Shown: positions 1-11,613 of the stretch, in pieces
Position numbering within the stretch: the first letter of the stretch is position 1
Layout of the letters: the number at the start of each line of letters is the position of its first letter
Origin: Brachynemurus nebulosus
Lineage: Eukaryota; Arthropoda; Insecta; Neuroptera; Myrmeleontidae
Assembly: GCA_035578155.1 (NCBI GenBank)
Contig: JAPWDM010000004.1
Coordinates: 55,863,648 to 55,927,647 of the forward strand
DNA: 64,000 nt
Direction: 5' to 3'
Position numbers and translations under genes: made by a program
The notes under the pieces: model-generated
Databases searched by the model: none
The model's input: the letters and a program-made list of their open reading frames with translations, nothing else
What the model was told of the DNA's origin: nothing

Positions 1-218
1 AGGTAACTAAGTATATTTCTGAGTAAATTTTCCGATTTTATCCTATGTTTCGAAGTATTTTCGAAAAATCATATAACAATGAGGTCAGATCTGAAATCTA
101 ATGGGGATATAGAAAGTCGGTCGGTAGTTATGATATGACATCGATTTATTTTTATTTTTTTGGTTTTTCTTCCAAAGTACTTGCCGACCGATTTTATTGA
201 TATAATTATGGTATATAC

Positions 219-221
<3 letters not shown>

Positions 222-301
<80 letters not shown>
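222..301. repeat. (TA)n microsatellite
   Basis: An uninterrupted TA array, preceded by a short run of ATAC units. It cuts into the end of the Penelope-like endonuclease fragment next to it, so the reading frame runs into meaningless IYIYIY residues. Confidence 0.95.
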
Positions 302-304
<3 letters not shown>

Positions 305-660
305 GTTTGTATTACTGTGGGGTTTTCAAAATCAAAACGATGGTTGTTGTGCCATGAATGTTGCGCTAGGCCGGAGCTAGTGTCGCCACGTTGGACATTC
401 CGACGATGCTGATCAAATCTGTGCAATAGTTTTTGTTTGGTGTTACCCACATAGGCCGCATCACAATCCCGACAACGGATCATATAAACCACATTTTGAC
501 GGTTGCTTGTGGAGGTTGAGGGTTTTAAATTTGATTAAAAATTTTTTAGGTTTGTGGAATATTGGAAAGCTGGGTGGAGACTAAAAGGTTTCAAGATTTT
601 TTTAATATTTTCAGAGTGCTGTCCGGTAAAAGGAAGAGAAAAATAATGTTTGTTGAGCGT
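302..660 (-). pseudogene. Penelope-like element, GIY-YIG endonuclease relict
   Basis: This is the C-terminal endonuclease part of a Penelope-like retroelement, which would nick the target DNA for reverse transcription. Read on the minus strand from 660, it holds the RT-endonuclease linker (SLPFTGQ, then FQYSTNLKN), an in-frame TAA near 533, and then the GIY-YIG core: VVYMI, a Cys-rich RCRDCD, AYVGNT and an arginine-rich helix HRFDQHRR. It breaks off after ENPTVI where the (TA)n array starts, so about the last third of the domain is missing. It follows the RT fragment at 753-1205 in the same orientation with at least one frameshift between them. It is a dead copy. Family assignment is firm; the clade is not resolved. 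Confidence 0.85.
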
Positions 661-752
661 GTTCTGCTTAAAGGAGTTTTCGGAACAATTATTGAAAAGT
701 CTATGAGTCAATTTTTTTTCTAATATTCAATATTAATTTTCTGGGGTAGTTA

Positions 753-1205
753 TTAAGCGTTAAAATATGTTGAGCATTTTTCAGCGCACGGGGACGGTGA
801 AGCTACGTTGTATTTTAATTGTGAAGTGTGAACTGAGTGATAATTTAGGATACGGGAGGAAACATAAGGCTTTCTATACCACATCGAAGAAAGAAGATTT
901 TGTTTTTTGAAAATAAGTGTATCGAGAAATGTTAGTTGATTATTGTTTTCTAATTCTATTGTAAATTTTAGGTTATGGTGAAAATTGTTAAAATTATGAA
1001 GTACATGGTCCACAAAATCAAAGGGAATGGCTGTAAAAATATCGTCAACATATTTAAAGAAAAAGGGGATAGTGCAGTCTAACCTGTCTAAAACGGTATT
1101 AACTAGATGATCCATGACGATATTGCAGGCTGTTACAGAAAGGGAGGCCCCCATTGGAAAACTAGATATTTGCTGGAAAAAACTAGTATGGAATTCTTTC
1201 TAGAA
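753..1205 (-). pseudogene. Penelope-like element, reverse transcriptase relict
   Basis: This is the palm and thumb part of a Penelope-type reverse transcriptase. The minus strand shows FPMGASLS (the PMGSPLS block), the catalytic box KYVDDIF, the FTIELENN / LTFLDTLIF strand pair and WYRKPYVSSRILNYHS, in the order expected for the family. The frame upstream is closed by a TAG near 1200, and the finger domain is absent or too decayed to read. Stops at 750-753 and a frameshift separate it from the endonuclease piece downstream. The two catalytic aspartates (VDD) are still present, but the element is truncated at both ends and cannot be active. Confidence 0.88.
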
Positions 1206-1329
1206 AATTGCTGGATATGTTCCATACATCCCAACGCCAACCTTGCCACGGACTCGTCTGAACTTGACAGCCAATACAGTCACACCTTCAACAAATTCGC
1301 CAATACTTTGCCGAAACATATATAAACCG

Positions 1330-2058
1330 CCAACTTTTTTCGCACGTTGTCATTTTGTTTGCCAACACTGTAACTGAATTTTATATTTTTTTAAAAAAAA
1401 TTAATTCACAATGTAATTATCGAACAAATAGTTTTTTTTTTATACAACAATGTTTTTTAAGTTTTTAATTTTAAATTTTAATTTCATAAAAAATACCTTT
1501 TTGTGATATTATTTTATAATTTTTTTCCATGTAAGTAATTGCATGTTTTTTGACAACAATTTGTTTACTATTAATTTCATAAATATGCACTGTATTTTTT
1601 TATATACTGTTTTTATTTTTATTAAAGGAATACGCCTGAAGACGGAAGCACTAGCTCTTCCGAAACCGGTTGCGCAATTTTTAAATTAAATTAATCTTTC
1701 ATTTTATTTTTTCCTGATGACTTCCACTCCTAATGTTTCCATTATTTCAATATTATAGTCATCTAAACCTTTATATTTATATTTTATACATATATTTAGT
1801 AGGTCTGAGAATAGGTTGTTATCTATTTTTTATACCCTTAAGTGATAAGGGAGATCCACTTCAAATTTTATTTTTAAATTTTTTTATGATGTGGCATAAA
1901 AAAATACATACAACCCTAAATTTTCATCCTTCTACTATCAACCCATATTTTCGTATGGCGAGCGGAGCCAAGCATTACATCGAATTAACTTTTTATAGAA
2001 TTTTGAACTGTTTAGCGAGCGAAGCGAAGCACTTTATTCTCGCGCCTATTCTCAATCC
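1330..2058. other. AT-rich spacer with a PLE-type end module
   Basis: No gene is seen. At 1636-1669 a module CTGAAGA, GGAAG...CTTCC stem, GAAAC resembles the modules found near Penelope-like element ends. At 1950-2045 there are two GCGAGCG.AGC.AAGC words; a similar word recurs on the other strand near 59835. Confidence 0.5.
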
Positions 2059-3483
2059 CATATGGGCAATTCCATGCAAAAGTCTCCATAAATCAAAAAA
2101 AATAATTAATTGATATTGGTAGTAAAAATACTATAGTATGATAGTAGCACTATAGTACTTTTAAGTTTTCTGAATTGCAGCAAAGATTTGTTTTTTATTT
2201 ACTGGCAATACTGTCATTTTCGAAGTGGTGTCGTGAGTATAACCTAACAGTGAATTTGTAATGGAGTTTTAATTACATTTTCACGATAAGTACTTTGAGT
2301 TATTGTAATGATTTACTACATACTGATAAGTCAGGCAACGATTTACCGATAAATAGTCCGTAATTTATGTAAACACTTTTTTTTTTTAAGAGATATTAAA
2401 TTGATAAGACTGTAGTGTTCAGTTGTAGTGTCAGTCACAGAATAAACAGAATTTTCTCTCTTACTTTAGAAAAACTTATCCTTCATCAAGGAAAAATTAA
2501 ATTTTCCTACTTGACAGAATTACTTACATGATGCCAACATCAAAAAAATATTATTTTTTAAAATAATCCTTAAACAGGTTGAAACATTTTTGTAGTGTCG
2601 GTCACAATGTAGAGTCAGTCACTACTGCATCATAGTGAATTGTAGCATTTTGTGTCTTTTGAAGACATATTAAAGATATTACCCAATCCTAACATGATTT
2701 TTAGGGGGAACAGAATCTATTATAAGTTTCCTAAAAGTCTGAAGGTCTTTAAAAAATCTTAAGAAATTTCTGTATGTTTGTAAAAAAAATTTTAATTGCT
2801 GTTAAAGAAAATGTTTAAGTTTTTGAAAAGAATTTTATTATTCATGTTTCTAAGAATGTTTTGATTTAAATTATTTTAGTTTAAGTGCTGATTTTCAACA
2901 TTTTATTAGCGACTTCCTGTATGTTGTGACTTAGTTGAAAAATAATATTTTAGTACGTTTTTGTACTATTAAAATTATTCTTAAGTTCCTATTTTATGTC
3001 CTGTAATGTTAATTTCTAAGATTTTATTTAAAAATACTACTATTTTGTAATGCAAAGTGATGGTAGTGTCAGTCACGTTTTGGCCTGTAGTGTCAGTCAC
3101 GTTTTGTTTTTCGAATAATTAATTTCCTAAAAAAGTAAAGCTTTTTATTTTATCATTTTCCAATAATTTGTTTCATATACTTCGGTTAAAGATATAATTT
3201 AAAATTATAACGCCTGTACAGAGGAAAATTTTCGAAGTTTAAAAACACTCTCGAAGTCGACTTCCTTTTGCATTTAGTGTCAGTACCATTTACATTTTAT
3301 TAAATAAATCATATTTCACAACTTTGTATGTGCACACTTTTTACTACAGAGGGATAATTGGAGGATCAACTATAAAACCATGCTAAAATTGAAACTGTAA
3401 ACATAGTGATATTCGTAATATAAGGCAAAATAAAACGCAAATTGTGTCAAATGTAGTCAGTCACATATGGAATTACCCATATG
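2059..3483. mobile_element. Non-autonomous DNA element, CATATGGG ends, clustered motif
   Basis: The 1425-bp interval is bounded by inverted 17-mers CATATGGGCAATTCCAT (2059-2075) and ATGGAATTACCCATATG (3467-3483), one mismatch apart. Inside are seven copies of a 13-15 base word with consensus TGTAGTGTCAGTCAC: 2424, 2591, 2608, 3062, 3086, 3273 and 3452, all in the same orientation, with spacing that is not constant. No coding frame is visible. A plausible reading is a DNA transposon derivative whose internal words are transposase-binding sites. The superfamily is not assigned and no target duplication is clear. Confidence 0.65.
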
Positions 3484-3613
3484 ATTAAAAATTGGCTAAA
3501 CTATTTTCAGCTTTATTAGTAAATATTGATTTGATTGTATGAAAATCATAAAGAAAAATTAATTCAATCAATTATAACTAATGAGCCACAGCAACGCGTG
3601 GTTGGATCAGCCA

Positions 3614-3615
<2 letters not shown>

Positions 3616-3694
<79 letters not shown>
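3616..3694. repeat. (TA)n microsatellite
   Basis: Pure TA array, flanked by imperfect copies of CAGCCAG on both sides (near 3610 and 3697). Confidence 0.95.
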
Positions 3695-3698
<4 letters not shown>

Positions 3699-3709
3699 CC
3701 AGCATATAT

Positions 3710-4574
<865 letters not shown>

Positions 4575-4639
4575 CGTGGATTTTAGGAACCTCAACAAAT
4601 TTGAGTTTTAGTCCTAGGTTCACCTCATACCGTTAGAAT

Positions 4640-4685
4640 GGCCGTAATAGCTAAATTTCCATTCTGGAAAAACGCTAAAAAAATT
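4640..4685 (-). repeat. Recurrent hairpin module, copy E
   Basis: On the minus strand: TTTTTTAGCG, then an imperfect stem TTTTTCC / GGAAATTT, then AGCTATTACGGCC. It is the most diverged of five copies in the window (others at 30911, 34141, 42001, 51925). Sequence upstream of it on the minus strand (near 4740-4790, AAACGCG...GGTCTTAAA) also resembles the flank of the 51925 copy. Confidence 0.7.
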
Positions 4686-4689
4686 AATT

Positions 4690-5531
4690 ACGAAAAAAAT
4701 TAACACAGTTACTTCGAAATTACTTGAATTGAAATTATTTTTAAAATATAAACGCGGGTATCTATGGAGCGGTCTTAAAGTGTGGAAATTAGATATAGAG
4801 TAATAATATAGTTGTTTATAGAATTTAGAGCCGTTTGGTGAGCAGAACACACGACATAGAACTAATTTTTTACAGAATTTCGGAACATGTGTTGAGTCGA
4901 GTGAATCACTACTTGCAATATTCTTTTTTTTACATATTGTTGGAATGTCGGATTTAAAATTAATTCTACTTACAATTAAGAGTATTCTACGTCGCTGAAA
5001 TCGCAAGACACAGCAGCTCTCATATAAAACGAAATATACCGAAAAAAGCAGTAAAACATTTTCTTTACATTCCTTGTGAAGAAAGAAAACCAGGCCTGGT
5101 GTTTTGACATACCACGTTATTCCCATATAAATTTTTAGTTTCGATTCAGCTAATAAAATTTTATTTTCATCAGGATATAAAAATGACCTTTCGTCTTTTC
5201 TTCTTCAATTCTTATAAGAATTTCATAGATTGAATTGTCTAAAAATCTAGCAATACCTTACACAATATATATGTGTATACATACGAGTATGAATGAAGGT
5301 ACACGCTAAAGATGGTCATGCTGACAAGGAACTTTACCCAACTATGTTTCTCAAAAATTTTTGAAACATTGTTCGATTGTAGATCTTATTAAAACTAACC
5401 ACAAGCCATATTTCATTCGTGCCCATAAATGGTTACAAAGGGAGTCAAATTTAATAGACGGTTTAAAGGGGTGAAAGTCACAGAATGATTCTGATAAAGA
5501 TTCAATTTATCAGCCTTGTAAGTAGATTGAT
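4690..5531. other. AT-rich spacer
   Basis: Only long chance frames are seen, including a 168-codon one on the minus strand at 4620-5126 with no recognisable domain. It overlaps the hairpin module and is probably part of a repeat. A short TATA/TACA run lies near 5265-5290. Confidence 0.5.
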
Positions 5532-6275
5532 TAAAATATTAATAGATTTGAGCGTTACTTTATGGCATTCCATATTTGTAAATAATAAACAAATATTTTA
5601 CTTCGCAAAAATACCACTTTTATTTTGAAACTGTAACAATATTGTTTCGAACCGTCAGTTCATTTTCAAACAGAATAGATATTATATTCTTTACATGCCT
5701 TATATACTAATTTTATCTACCTATACTTATTAAGGGGGAGTGGTCTGTGATGTGGAAGTGGAAAGGGTGGGAGTGATTGGAGAATCCAAAAGTCAAGAAA
5801 AAACAAGATTACATTACATGTGACAAGAGGCAAACAAACACGTGGCAAAAGATTGAACTTAAAAATGACAAAAAGACAATAATACAGTGAATACAGTTTT
5901 AAACAGAAATTAAAATTTAAATAAGTTATAATATTGATAATAAAGTTGAACTGTAAATATCGGTGTAATCATTTAGAAGGTGATCGGAGCTATGTTTATT
6001 TATTTCTATTGCTTCTAGGATTGTTAACTTCTGTCCTTTGCTTGCCTCGTGTAACACAGTAATTTCCCGTTCCGGTGTGTGTCCGGTGTCTATTAAGTGC
6101 CTCGCAAAAGCAGAGTCGGATTTCGGAAGCAGAGATAAAATTAGTATATAAGGCATGTAAAGAATGTAATATCTATTCTGTTTGAAAATGAACTGACGGT
6201 TCGAAACAATATTGTCACAGTTTCAAAATAAAAGTGGTATTTTTGCGAAGTAAAATATTTATTTATTATTTATAG
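5532..6275. mobile_element. PLE-derived inverted-repeat element
   Basis: Inverted arms of about 140 bp (5577-5713 and 6142-6275, for example ATTGTTTCGAACCGTCAGTT against its complement) flank a Penelope-like endonuclease fragment. The left outer part 5532-5576 (AGATTTGAGCGTTACTTTAT) is also found at 62950-62990, next to a second copy of the arm sequence, so the element family has two members here. Confidence 0.75.
5926..6156 (-). pseudogene. Penelope-like endonuclease, C-terminal fragment
   Basis: The C-terminal half of a PLE GIY-YIG endonuclease. The 76-residue frame reads SAFARHLIDTGH, then ITVLHEASKGQKLTILEAIE and INKH. These are the counterparts of the family's SNFALHLIENNH, ILH, and KLxLLExLEI blocks, with the conserved Glu of the last block kept. 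The catalytic GIY-YIG strand itself is missing. Translation could start inside the right inverted arm (ATGCC at 6150), which is an artefact of the inverted repeat rather than a real start. It is inactive. Confidence 0.75.
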
Positions 6276-6316
6276 ATTGATTATATCGATTGAACGTTCT
6301 AACATAAAAAAGTATC

Positions 6317-6808
6317 CGTAAAGGGTCTAGCGTCATAAGTATAATGAAATGGCTCCCAAGAGATATTTTCAAAATAGTGTATGTAGTTGGAAGACGGTGT
6401 CATTAAAAAATAACATATATAGCTTTTGGGCTTTGACCTTGAACCGTTCTCGAGATAATAAAGAAAGAGTGTAATTTTGAAGGGATTTTTTAAACTCATT
6501 TTTCTCGTGAACAAATAAGCTAGGGAAATGAACCAAAGTTCAATCGTTAGGGAATGCTTCAAGGAATATTTTGTATATTTTTATGGATTTTTTATTGGAA
6601 AGGGAATAAAAGATATGACAGAATATATTATTTAAATATATATTTAATGTGGTTTCCTTAAAGTGACAATCACCAAAAAAATTATATAATGTTGGTATTT
6701 ATGAGTACTTACACCACCATAAAGCCCATTAAATAAAAATGCGTGTAACACTTTCAAAAAAAATATTTTTTATTAAAATGTGAACAGAAAAAGTGACGGC
6801 ATACATTA
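6317..6808 (+). repeat. Outer inverted arm, left
   Basis: Pairs with 11622-12085. The homology ends abruptly at GACGGCATAC / GATGACATAC. On this side the next bases (6812, CACTGATAGAC) may be the end of the GERFHQD-type element. Confidence 0.85.
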
Positions 6809-7002
6809 CACTGATAGACAAAAATGACCTTAATGAAAGTTAAATGAAATTGAATGGGTTATTTTGTATTTACAACTAATTTGTAACTAACATGCGTTTT
6901 TAAAAATTTCAGTCACCTTCAGTTTTTTTGCAACGGCAGCTAATTTTGTTTAAATTAAATATGGTTAAAAATTATATTTAATGAAGAAAAATAACTTATA
7001 TT

Positions 7003-7880
7003 TTATTCAGGATTTTCGGGAATATTTAGCATTAGGTACATCTCCTTTGAGTGTCTAACAGTAGTCAGCTAAAATGTTCGCACTCCACTTGCTTTAGTAC
7101 CGTTTTTCCATGTTAGATATTTCCTGATGGAACCGCTCACCGTGTTCGTCGCTAATGGTCCCCAAATTGTGAAAAAAAAATCCAAATGTGAGTGTAAAAG
7201 GTGTATTTTGAGCGACATATTGCATCCCATATTCTTGTAAGCTGTTAAGAAGTTGCTAATAACTTCTCTATAGTTTTCGGCCCTGTGGTTTCCAAGAAAA
7301 TTATAAACAATATTTCGAGAACATGTCCATGCAGATTTTTCGATCGGATTAAGTTTTAATTCAAACTGTTTATCAGTCCATAGGTATCTAATTTGTGGTC
7401 CTACAAATATACCCTTTTTATTTTAGCATTGTTGATTTTTGGAAATTTCTATTTCAAGTAACAAAAACCATTTCCATTAGTGTCTGTAGCTTTGACAAAG
7501 TTTTTCATAAGTCCGAGTTTGATGTGCAATGGAGGCATAGGCGGATCTACGGGAGTGCCTGTGGGGGCTGCAGCCCCCCGTTTCACCGACAATAGGTAAC
7601 TTTCTTTAGTTAAGCATACAACTCAGAACACATAATTCCCCAAAATTCCTCCTGGGATTAGAGACAGCCAAGGGCGTATCCAACTGGTTGGATACGCCGT
7701 TGAATGGAGGTAGCAATACATCTTCAGGATTTATTAAAAGAGGGTGAAGAACATTTCGTTTACCTAGTATAAGAGCGTCTCGCTTAGGCTTAGGTCAGTA
7801 AATAAAATTCGTGTAATCAGTTTTGTTTTACAGAAACTGAGGGTGATTGAACAAAACTAAGTATAAGGTTTATTTGTGGG
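7003..7880 (-). pseudogene. GERFHQD-type putative transposon protein, relict 1
   Basis: On the minus strand from 7800: a decayed WPKPKRD block, NVLHPLLINPEDVLLPP, then (across a 167-bp MITE at 7536-7702) LHIKLGLMKNFVKA, a frameshift, GIFVGPQIRYLW, NFLGNHRAENY, GCNMSLKIHLLHSHLDFF, NLGTISDEHGERFHQEI, MEKRY, LADYC. I recognise this block order from recurrent uncharacterised proteins in arthropod and cnidarian genomes; this is memory, not a search. Function is unknown; the multi-copy, TE-embedded occurrence suggests a transposase or accessory protein. Defects seen: TGG to TGA near 7794, TAG near 7420, the frameshift near 7415, stops after MEKRY and after ADYC. Relict 2 of the same family lies at 18613-19121. 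Confidence 0.8.
7536..7702. mobile_element. hAT-type MITE inside relict 1
   Basis: A 167-bp insertion with imperfect inverted ends CATAGGCGGATCTACG and GTTGGATACGCCGTTG, flanked by a perfect 8-bp duplication AATGGAGG (7528-7535 and 7703-7710). Removing it restores the PPLHIK codons of the host pseudogene. An inner GGGGGCTGCAGCCCCC palindrome is present at 7564. Confidence 0.9.
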
Positions 7881-8179
7881 TAGGTAGTAGTGTTTAAAAA
7901 AGCGATTCGAATTCGTTTAGCAAAATCACTCCTTTAGTACCGTCCAAACTCCTTTAGTACCGTCATATATTTTAATATTTTAGGCAAAAAATTTAATATC
8001 TCTATAAGTATAATATTGCAAGTTTGGCACGTTTTACTTAATTTATTTACTCCCCCTTATTTATGACCCCTCTTTACCATACAGCCTCCAGTTACCGATA
8101 TAAGACAATGCACACTCATTAGTAGAATTTTTTTCTAAAAATTAGCATGACGAGCTGAGCTCGTCATTAGTCCTAAAGG

Positions 8180-8545
8180 CGTTAAGTGACAATCACCAAA
8201 AGCTCACATAATGTTGCCATCCAGGATTGCTTATAGTACCATAATATCCATTAAAAAAACTTGTAGAACACTTAAAAAAAATAATTATATTACAATATTT
8301 AGGTACATATAGTTCCTTTAAGGTAACAATCACCAAAAGCCTATATAATGTTGCCATTCAGGACTACTTCTACTACTATAAAGCCCATTAAAAAAAATTT
8401 CTTAAATGACAAAACCCAAAAAAATTTTTTTCATTAAAATGTGAACATAAAAAGCACTATATTATCTGATTTAGATAGACATTTGATATAGTTCCCTTAA
8501 AGTAACAATTACCGAATAAATATGAAATATTACTATTCATAATTA
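8180..8545 (+). repeat. Inner inverted arm, left
   Basis: Two to three copies of the roughly 130-bp unit (CACCAAAAGCTCACATAATG, then CACCAAAAGCCTATATAATG). It pairs in inverted orientation with 9212-9562. Confidence 0.8.
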
Positions 8546-9211
8546 TTTATTGGCGAAGGAAAGGTAACGCGTACGCCTCGGGTGGTAATATTAGAAGTAC
8601 CATCAAGTGAAAGATGTACGTAAACGCTCAGTTGGCATACACAGTTTTGTATTATTCAAATTATGTGCAAATTACTAGATTACATTTTGTCAGTTAGAGG
8701 TGTATGTATATTTTTACTTGATAGAGTTTCTAATTTTATCATCAGAGGCGCGAGTGAAAATATTTGCGTCGTCAATAGCACCATATAATTCATTAAAACA
8801 AAACTGATGCAACATTGCAAGAAAATAAATAGGCAAATAAACAAAAACCTAAGTGGTCGTTATCACTGTTCTCATTTATTGCTATAGTTAACATTCGACG
8901 GCAAATATTTTTGACAAAATTTCATCAGGGCGTACAATTCGCGGTAAATATCACGCATACATGGCGCTAGGTAGGTTCTATTTTGGAAATATCAGTCATC
9001 TTTCAGTATTGCATCAGGTCCTAGAGAAGGAAACATTTTATTGCCCTTCTGGAATTTTTGTTATATTTAAGTTCCGCCAACATATTCTGTAAGTACAACA
9101 CATTCTGTGAACGACATCCAAAAGTACAACAGAACTGTTGTGCAAAATACCTGGGTTCTTGCATAATAAACTTGGGTGAGGGTTAAGCAATATATGTTAG
9201 TAGATAGGTAA
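8546..9211. other. Loop between inner arms
   Basis: No gene or known repeat seen. It is moderately AT-rich. Confidence 0.5.
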
Positions 9212-9562
9212 TGTTGAAAGTGTTGCACCAATGCTATTTTTTATGTTCATGCTTTTTAATAAGAAATTTTTTTAATGGACTTTGTAGTACTATAAGTAGT
9301 CCTGAATGGTAACAATATATAGGCTTTTGGTGATTGTTACCTTAAAGGAACTATATAAGATATGTACCTAAATATTGTAATATAATTATGTTGTCGTTTT
9401 TTATGTTCACCTTATAAATATTTTTTTTTGAAAGTGTTCCACCAGTTTTGTTTTTAATGGATATTATAGTATTATAAGTAATCTTGAATGGCAACATTAT
9501 GTGAGCTTTTGGTGACTGTCACCTAAAAGGAACCATAGAAAATATGTACCTAAATAATGTAT
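9212..9562 (-). repeat. Inner inverted arm, right
   Basis: Minus-strand copies of the unit of 8180-8545. It runs directly into the 356-bp satellite. Confidence 0.8.
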
Positions 9563-9763
9563 TTTTAATTTCAAATATTATCGAGTGCTTGTGAGACACT
9601 ACTACGTATGACAAACTTTTGTTTGCATTTCAACACACGCAGTATTGATATGTACACTAATCGTTCAGCTAAACTGAAACTTTAAGCACCCGATTTCATT
9701 TGTATAGTATGACCAAAAACCACATGTAAATTAAAAATCACAAAGTGATTGAAAAAATTATCC

Positions 9764-9835
9764 GGATCGGCCGGGAATCGAACCCAGGATCTTCTGGTAA
9801 CTAGCCAGACGTGTTAACCTCTACATCAACGATCC
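9764..9835 (-). tRNA. tRNA-Thr(AGT)-like, unit 1
   Basis: It folds as a 72-base cloverleaf: GGATCG/CGATCC acceptor, anticodon stem TCTGG/CCAGA, loop CTAGTTA (anticodon AGT), T-arm with GGTTCGATTCC B box. U37 and a changed base at position 10 argue against a functional tRNA. Confidence 0.35.
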
Positions 9836-10119
9836 CATGTTCGGTAAGCGGCCGAGCTGGAACCCATTCAATCACCTATGTGTATTAGCACTCTCTCTGA
9901 TTCGAGAAACAGTTACAATTTTAATTTCAAATATTATCGAGTGCTTATGAGACACTACTACGTATGACAAACTTTTGTTTGCATTTAAACACACGCAGTA
10001 TTGATATGTACACTAATCGTTCAGCTAAACTGAAACTTTAAGCACTCGATTTCTTTGGTATAGTATGACCAAAAACCACATGTAAATTAAAAATCGCAAA
10101 GTGATTGAAATAATTATCC

Positions 10120-10191
10120 GGATCGGCCGGGAATCGAACCCAGGATCTTCTGGTAACTAGCCAGACGTGTTAACCTCTACACCAACGATTC
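10120..10191 (-). tRNA. tRNA-Thr(AGT)-like, unit 2
   Basis: Same fold as unit 1. The acceptor 5' strand is GGAATC rather than GGATCG, weakening the stem. Confidence 0.3.
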
Positions 10192-10473
10192 CATGCTCGG
10201 TAAGCGGCCGAGACGGAACCCATTCAATCACCTATGTGTATTAGTACTCTCTCTGATTCGAAACAGTTACAATTTTAATTTCAAATATTATCGAGTGCTT
10301 GTGAGACACTACTACGTATGACAAACTTTTGTTTGCATTTCAACACACGCAGTATTGATATGTACACTAACCGTTCAGCTGAACTGAAACTCCAAGCACT
10401 CGATTTCTTTGGTATAGTATGACCAAAAACCACATGTAAATTAAAAATCACAAAGTGATTTAAAAAATTATCC

Positions 10474-10545
10474 GGATCGGCCGGGAATCGAACCCAGGAT
10501 CTTCTGGTAACTAGCCAGACGTGTTAACCTCTACACCAACGATCC
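10474..10545 (-). tRNA. tRNA-Thr(AGT)-like, unit 3
   Basis: Consensus copy: six paired acceptor bases, D stem GTGT/ACAC, anticodon stem TCTGG/CCAGA, T stem intact. Position 37 is T instead of the usual purine. Confidence 0.4.
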
Positions 10546-10829
10546 CATGCTCCGTAAGCGGCCGAGCCGGAACCCATTCGATCATCTATGTGTATTAGTA
10601 CTCTCTCTAATTCGAGAAACAGTTGCAATTTTAATTTCAAATATTATCGAGTGCTTGTGAGACACTACTACGTATGACAAACTTTTGTTTGCATTTCAAC
10701 ACACGCAGTATTGATATGTACGCTAATCGTTCAGCTAAACTGAAACTTTAAGCACTCGATTTCTTTGGTATAGTATGACCAAAAACCACATGTAAATTAA
10801 AAATCACAAAGTGATTTAAAAAATTATCC

Positions 10830-10901
10830 GGATCGGCCGGGAATCGAACCCAGGATCTTCTGGTAACTAGCCAGACGTGTTAACCTCTACACCAACGATC
10901 C
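10830..10901 (-). tRNA. tRNA-Thr(AGT)-like, unit 4
   Basis: Identical to the consensus copy (unit 3) over the 72 bases as far as I can see. Confidence 0.4.
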
Positions 10902-11185
10902 CATGCTCCGTAAGCGGCGGAGCCGGAACCCATTCAATCATCTATGTGTATTAGTACTCTCTCTGATTCGAGAAACAGTTACAATTTTAATTTCAAATAT
11001 TATCGAGTGCTTATGAGACACTACTACGTATGACAAACTTTTGTTTGCATTTAAACACACGCAGTATTGATATGTACACTAATCGTTCAGCTAAACTGAA
11101 ACTTTAAGCACTCTATTTCTTTGGTATAGTATGACCCAAAACCACATGTAAATTAAAAATCACAAAGTGATTGAAAAAATTATCC

Positions 11186-11257
11186 GGATCGGCCGGGAAT
11201 CGAACCCAGAATCTTCTGGTAACTAACCAGACGTGTTAACCTCTACACCAATGATCC
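11186..11257 (-). tRNA. tRNA-like, unit 5
   Basis: Changes at the acceptor (GGATCA), in the anticodon loop (TTAGTTA) and before the T-stem. It is more decayed than units 3 and 4. Confidence 0.25.
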
Positions 11258-11541
11258 CATGCTCGGTAAGCGGCCGAGCCGGAACCCATTCAATCACCTA
11301 TGTGTATTAGTACTCTCTCTGATTCGAGAAACAGTTACAATTTTAATTTCAAATATTATCGAGTGCTTGTGAGACACTACTACGTATGACAAACTTTTGT
11401 TTGCATTTCAACACACGCAGTATTGATATGTACACTAATCGTTCAGCTAAACTGAAACTTTAAGCACTCGATTTCTTTGGTATAGTATGACCAAAAACCA
11501 CATGTAAATTAAAAATCACAAAGTGATTGAAAAAATTATCC

Positions 11542-11613
11542 GGATCGGCCCGAAATCGAACCCAGGATCTTCTGGTAACTAGCCAGACGTGTTAACCTCT
11601 ACACCAACGATCC
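11542..11613 (-). tRNA. tRNA-like, unit 6
   Basis: The T-arm is altered (GATTTCGGG instead of GATTCCCGG). It is the last, truncated unit of the array. Confidence 0.25.

Noticed and set aside
85..492. Full 135-codon minus-strand frame as a gene
   Set aside because: Only the upstream part is Penelope endonuclease. The rest is translation through (TA)n and unrelated DNA.
1230..1275. Hammerhead-like CAGACGAGTCCGTGG on the minus strand
   Set aside because: The core differs from CUGANGA at one key base and the GAAA strand is absent, so the fold cannot form.
4620..5126. 168-codon minus-strand frame
   Set aside because: Overlaps the recurrent hairpin module at its 3' end and shows no domain; likely chance in repeat DNA.
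6299..6562. 87-codon minus-strand frame MKHSLTIELWF... and its mirror at 11859-12068
   Set aside because: Similarity between the two is explained by the inverted arms; no domain, and one copy is shorter and rearranged at its end.
9764..9835. Functional tRNA-Thr gene
   Set aside because: T at position 37, mutated acceptor bases in several units and tandem satellite context argue for a tRNA-derived repeat.
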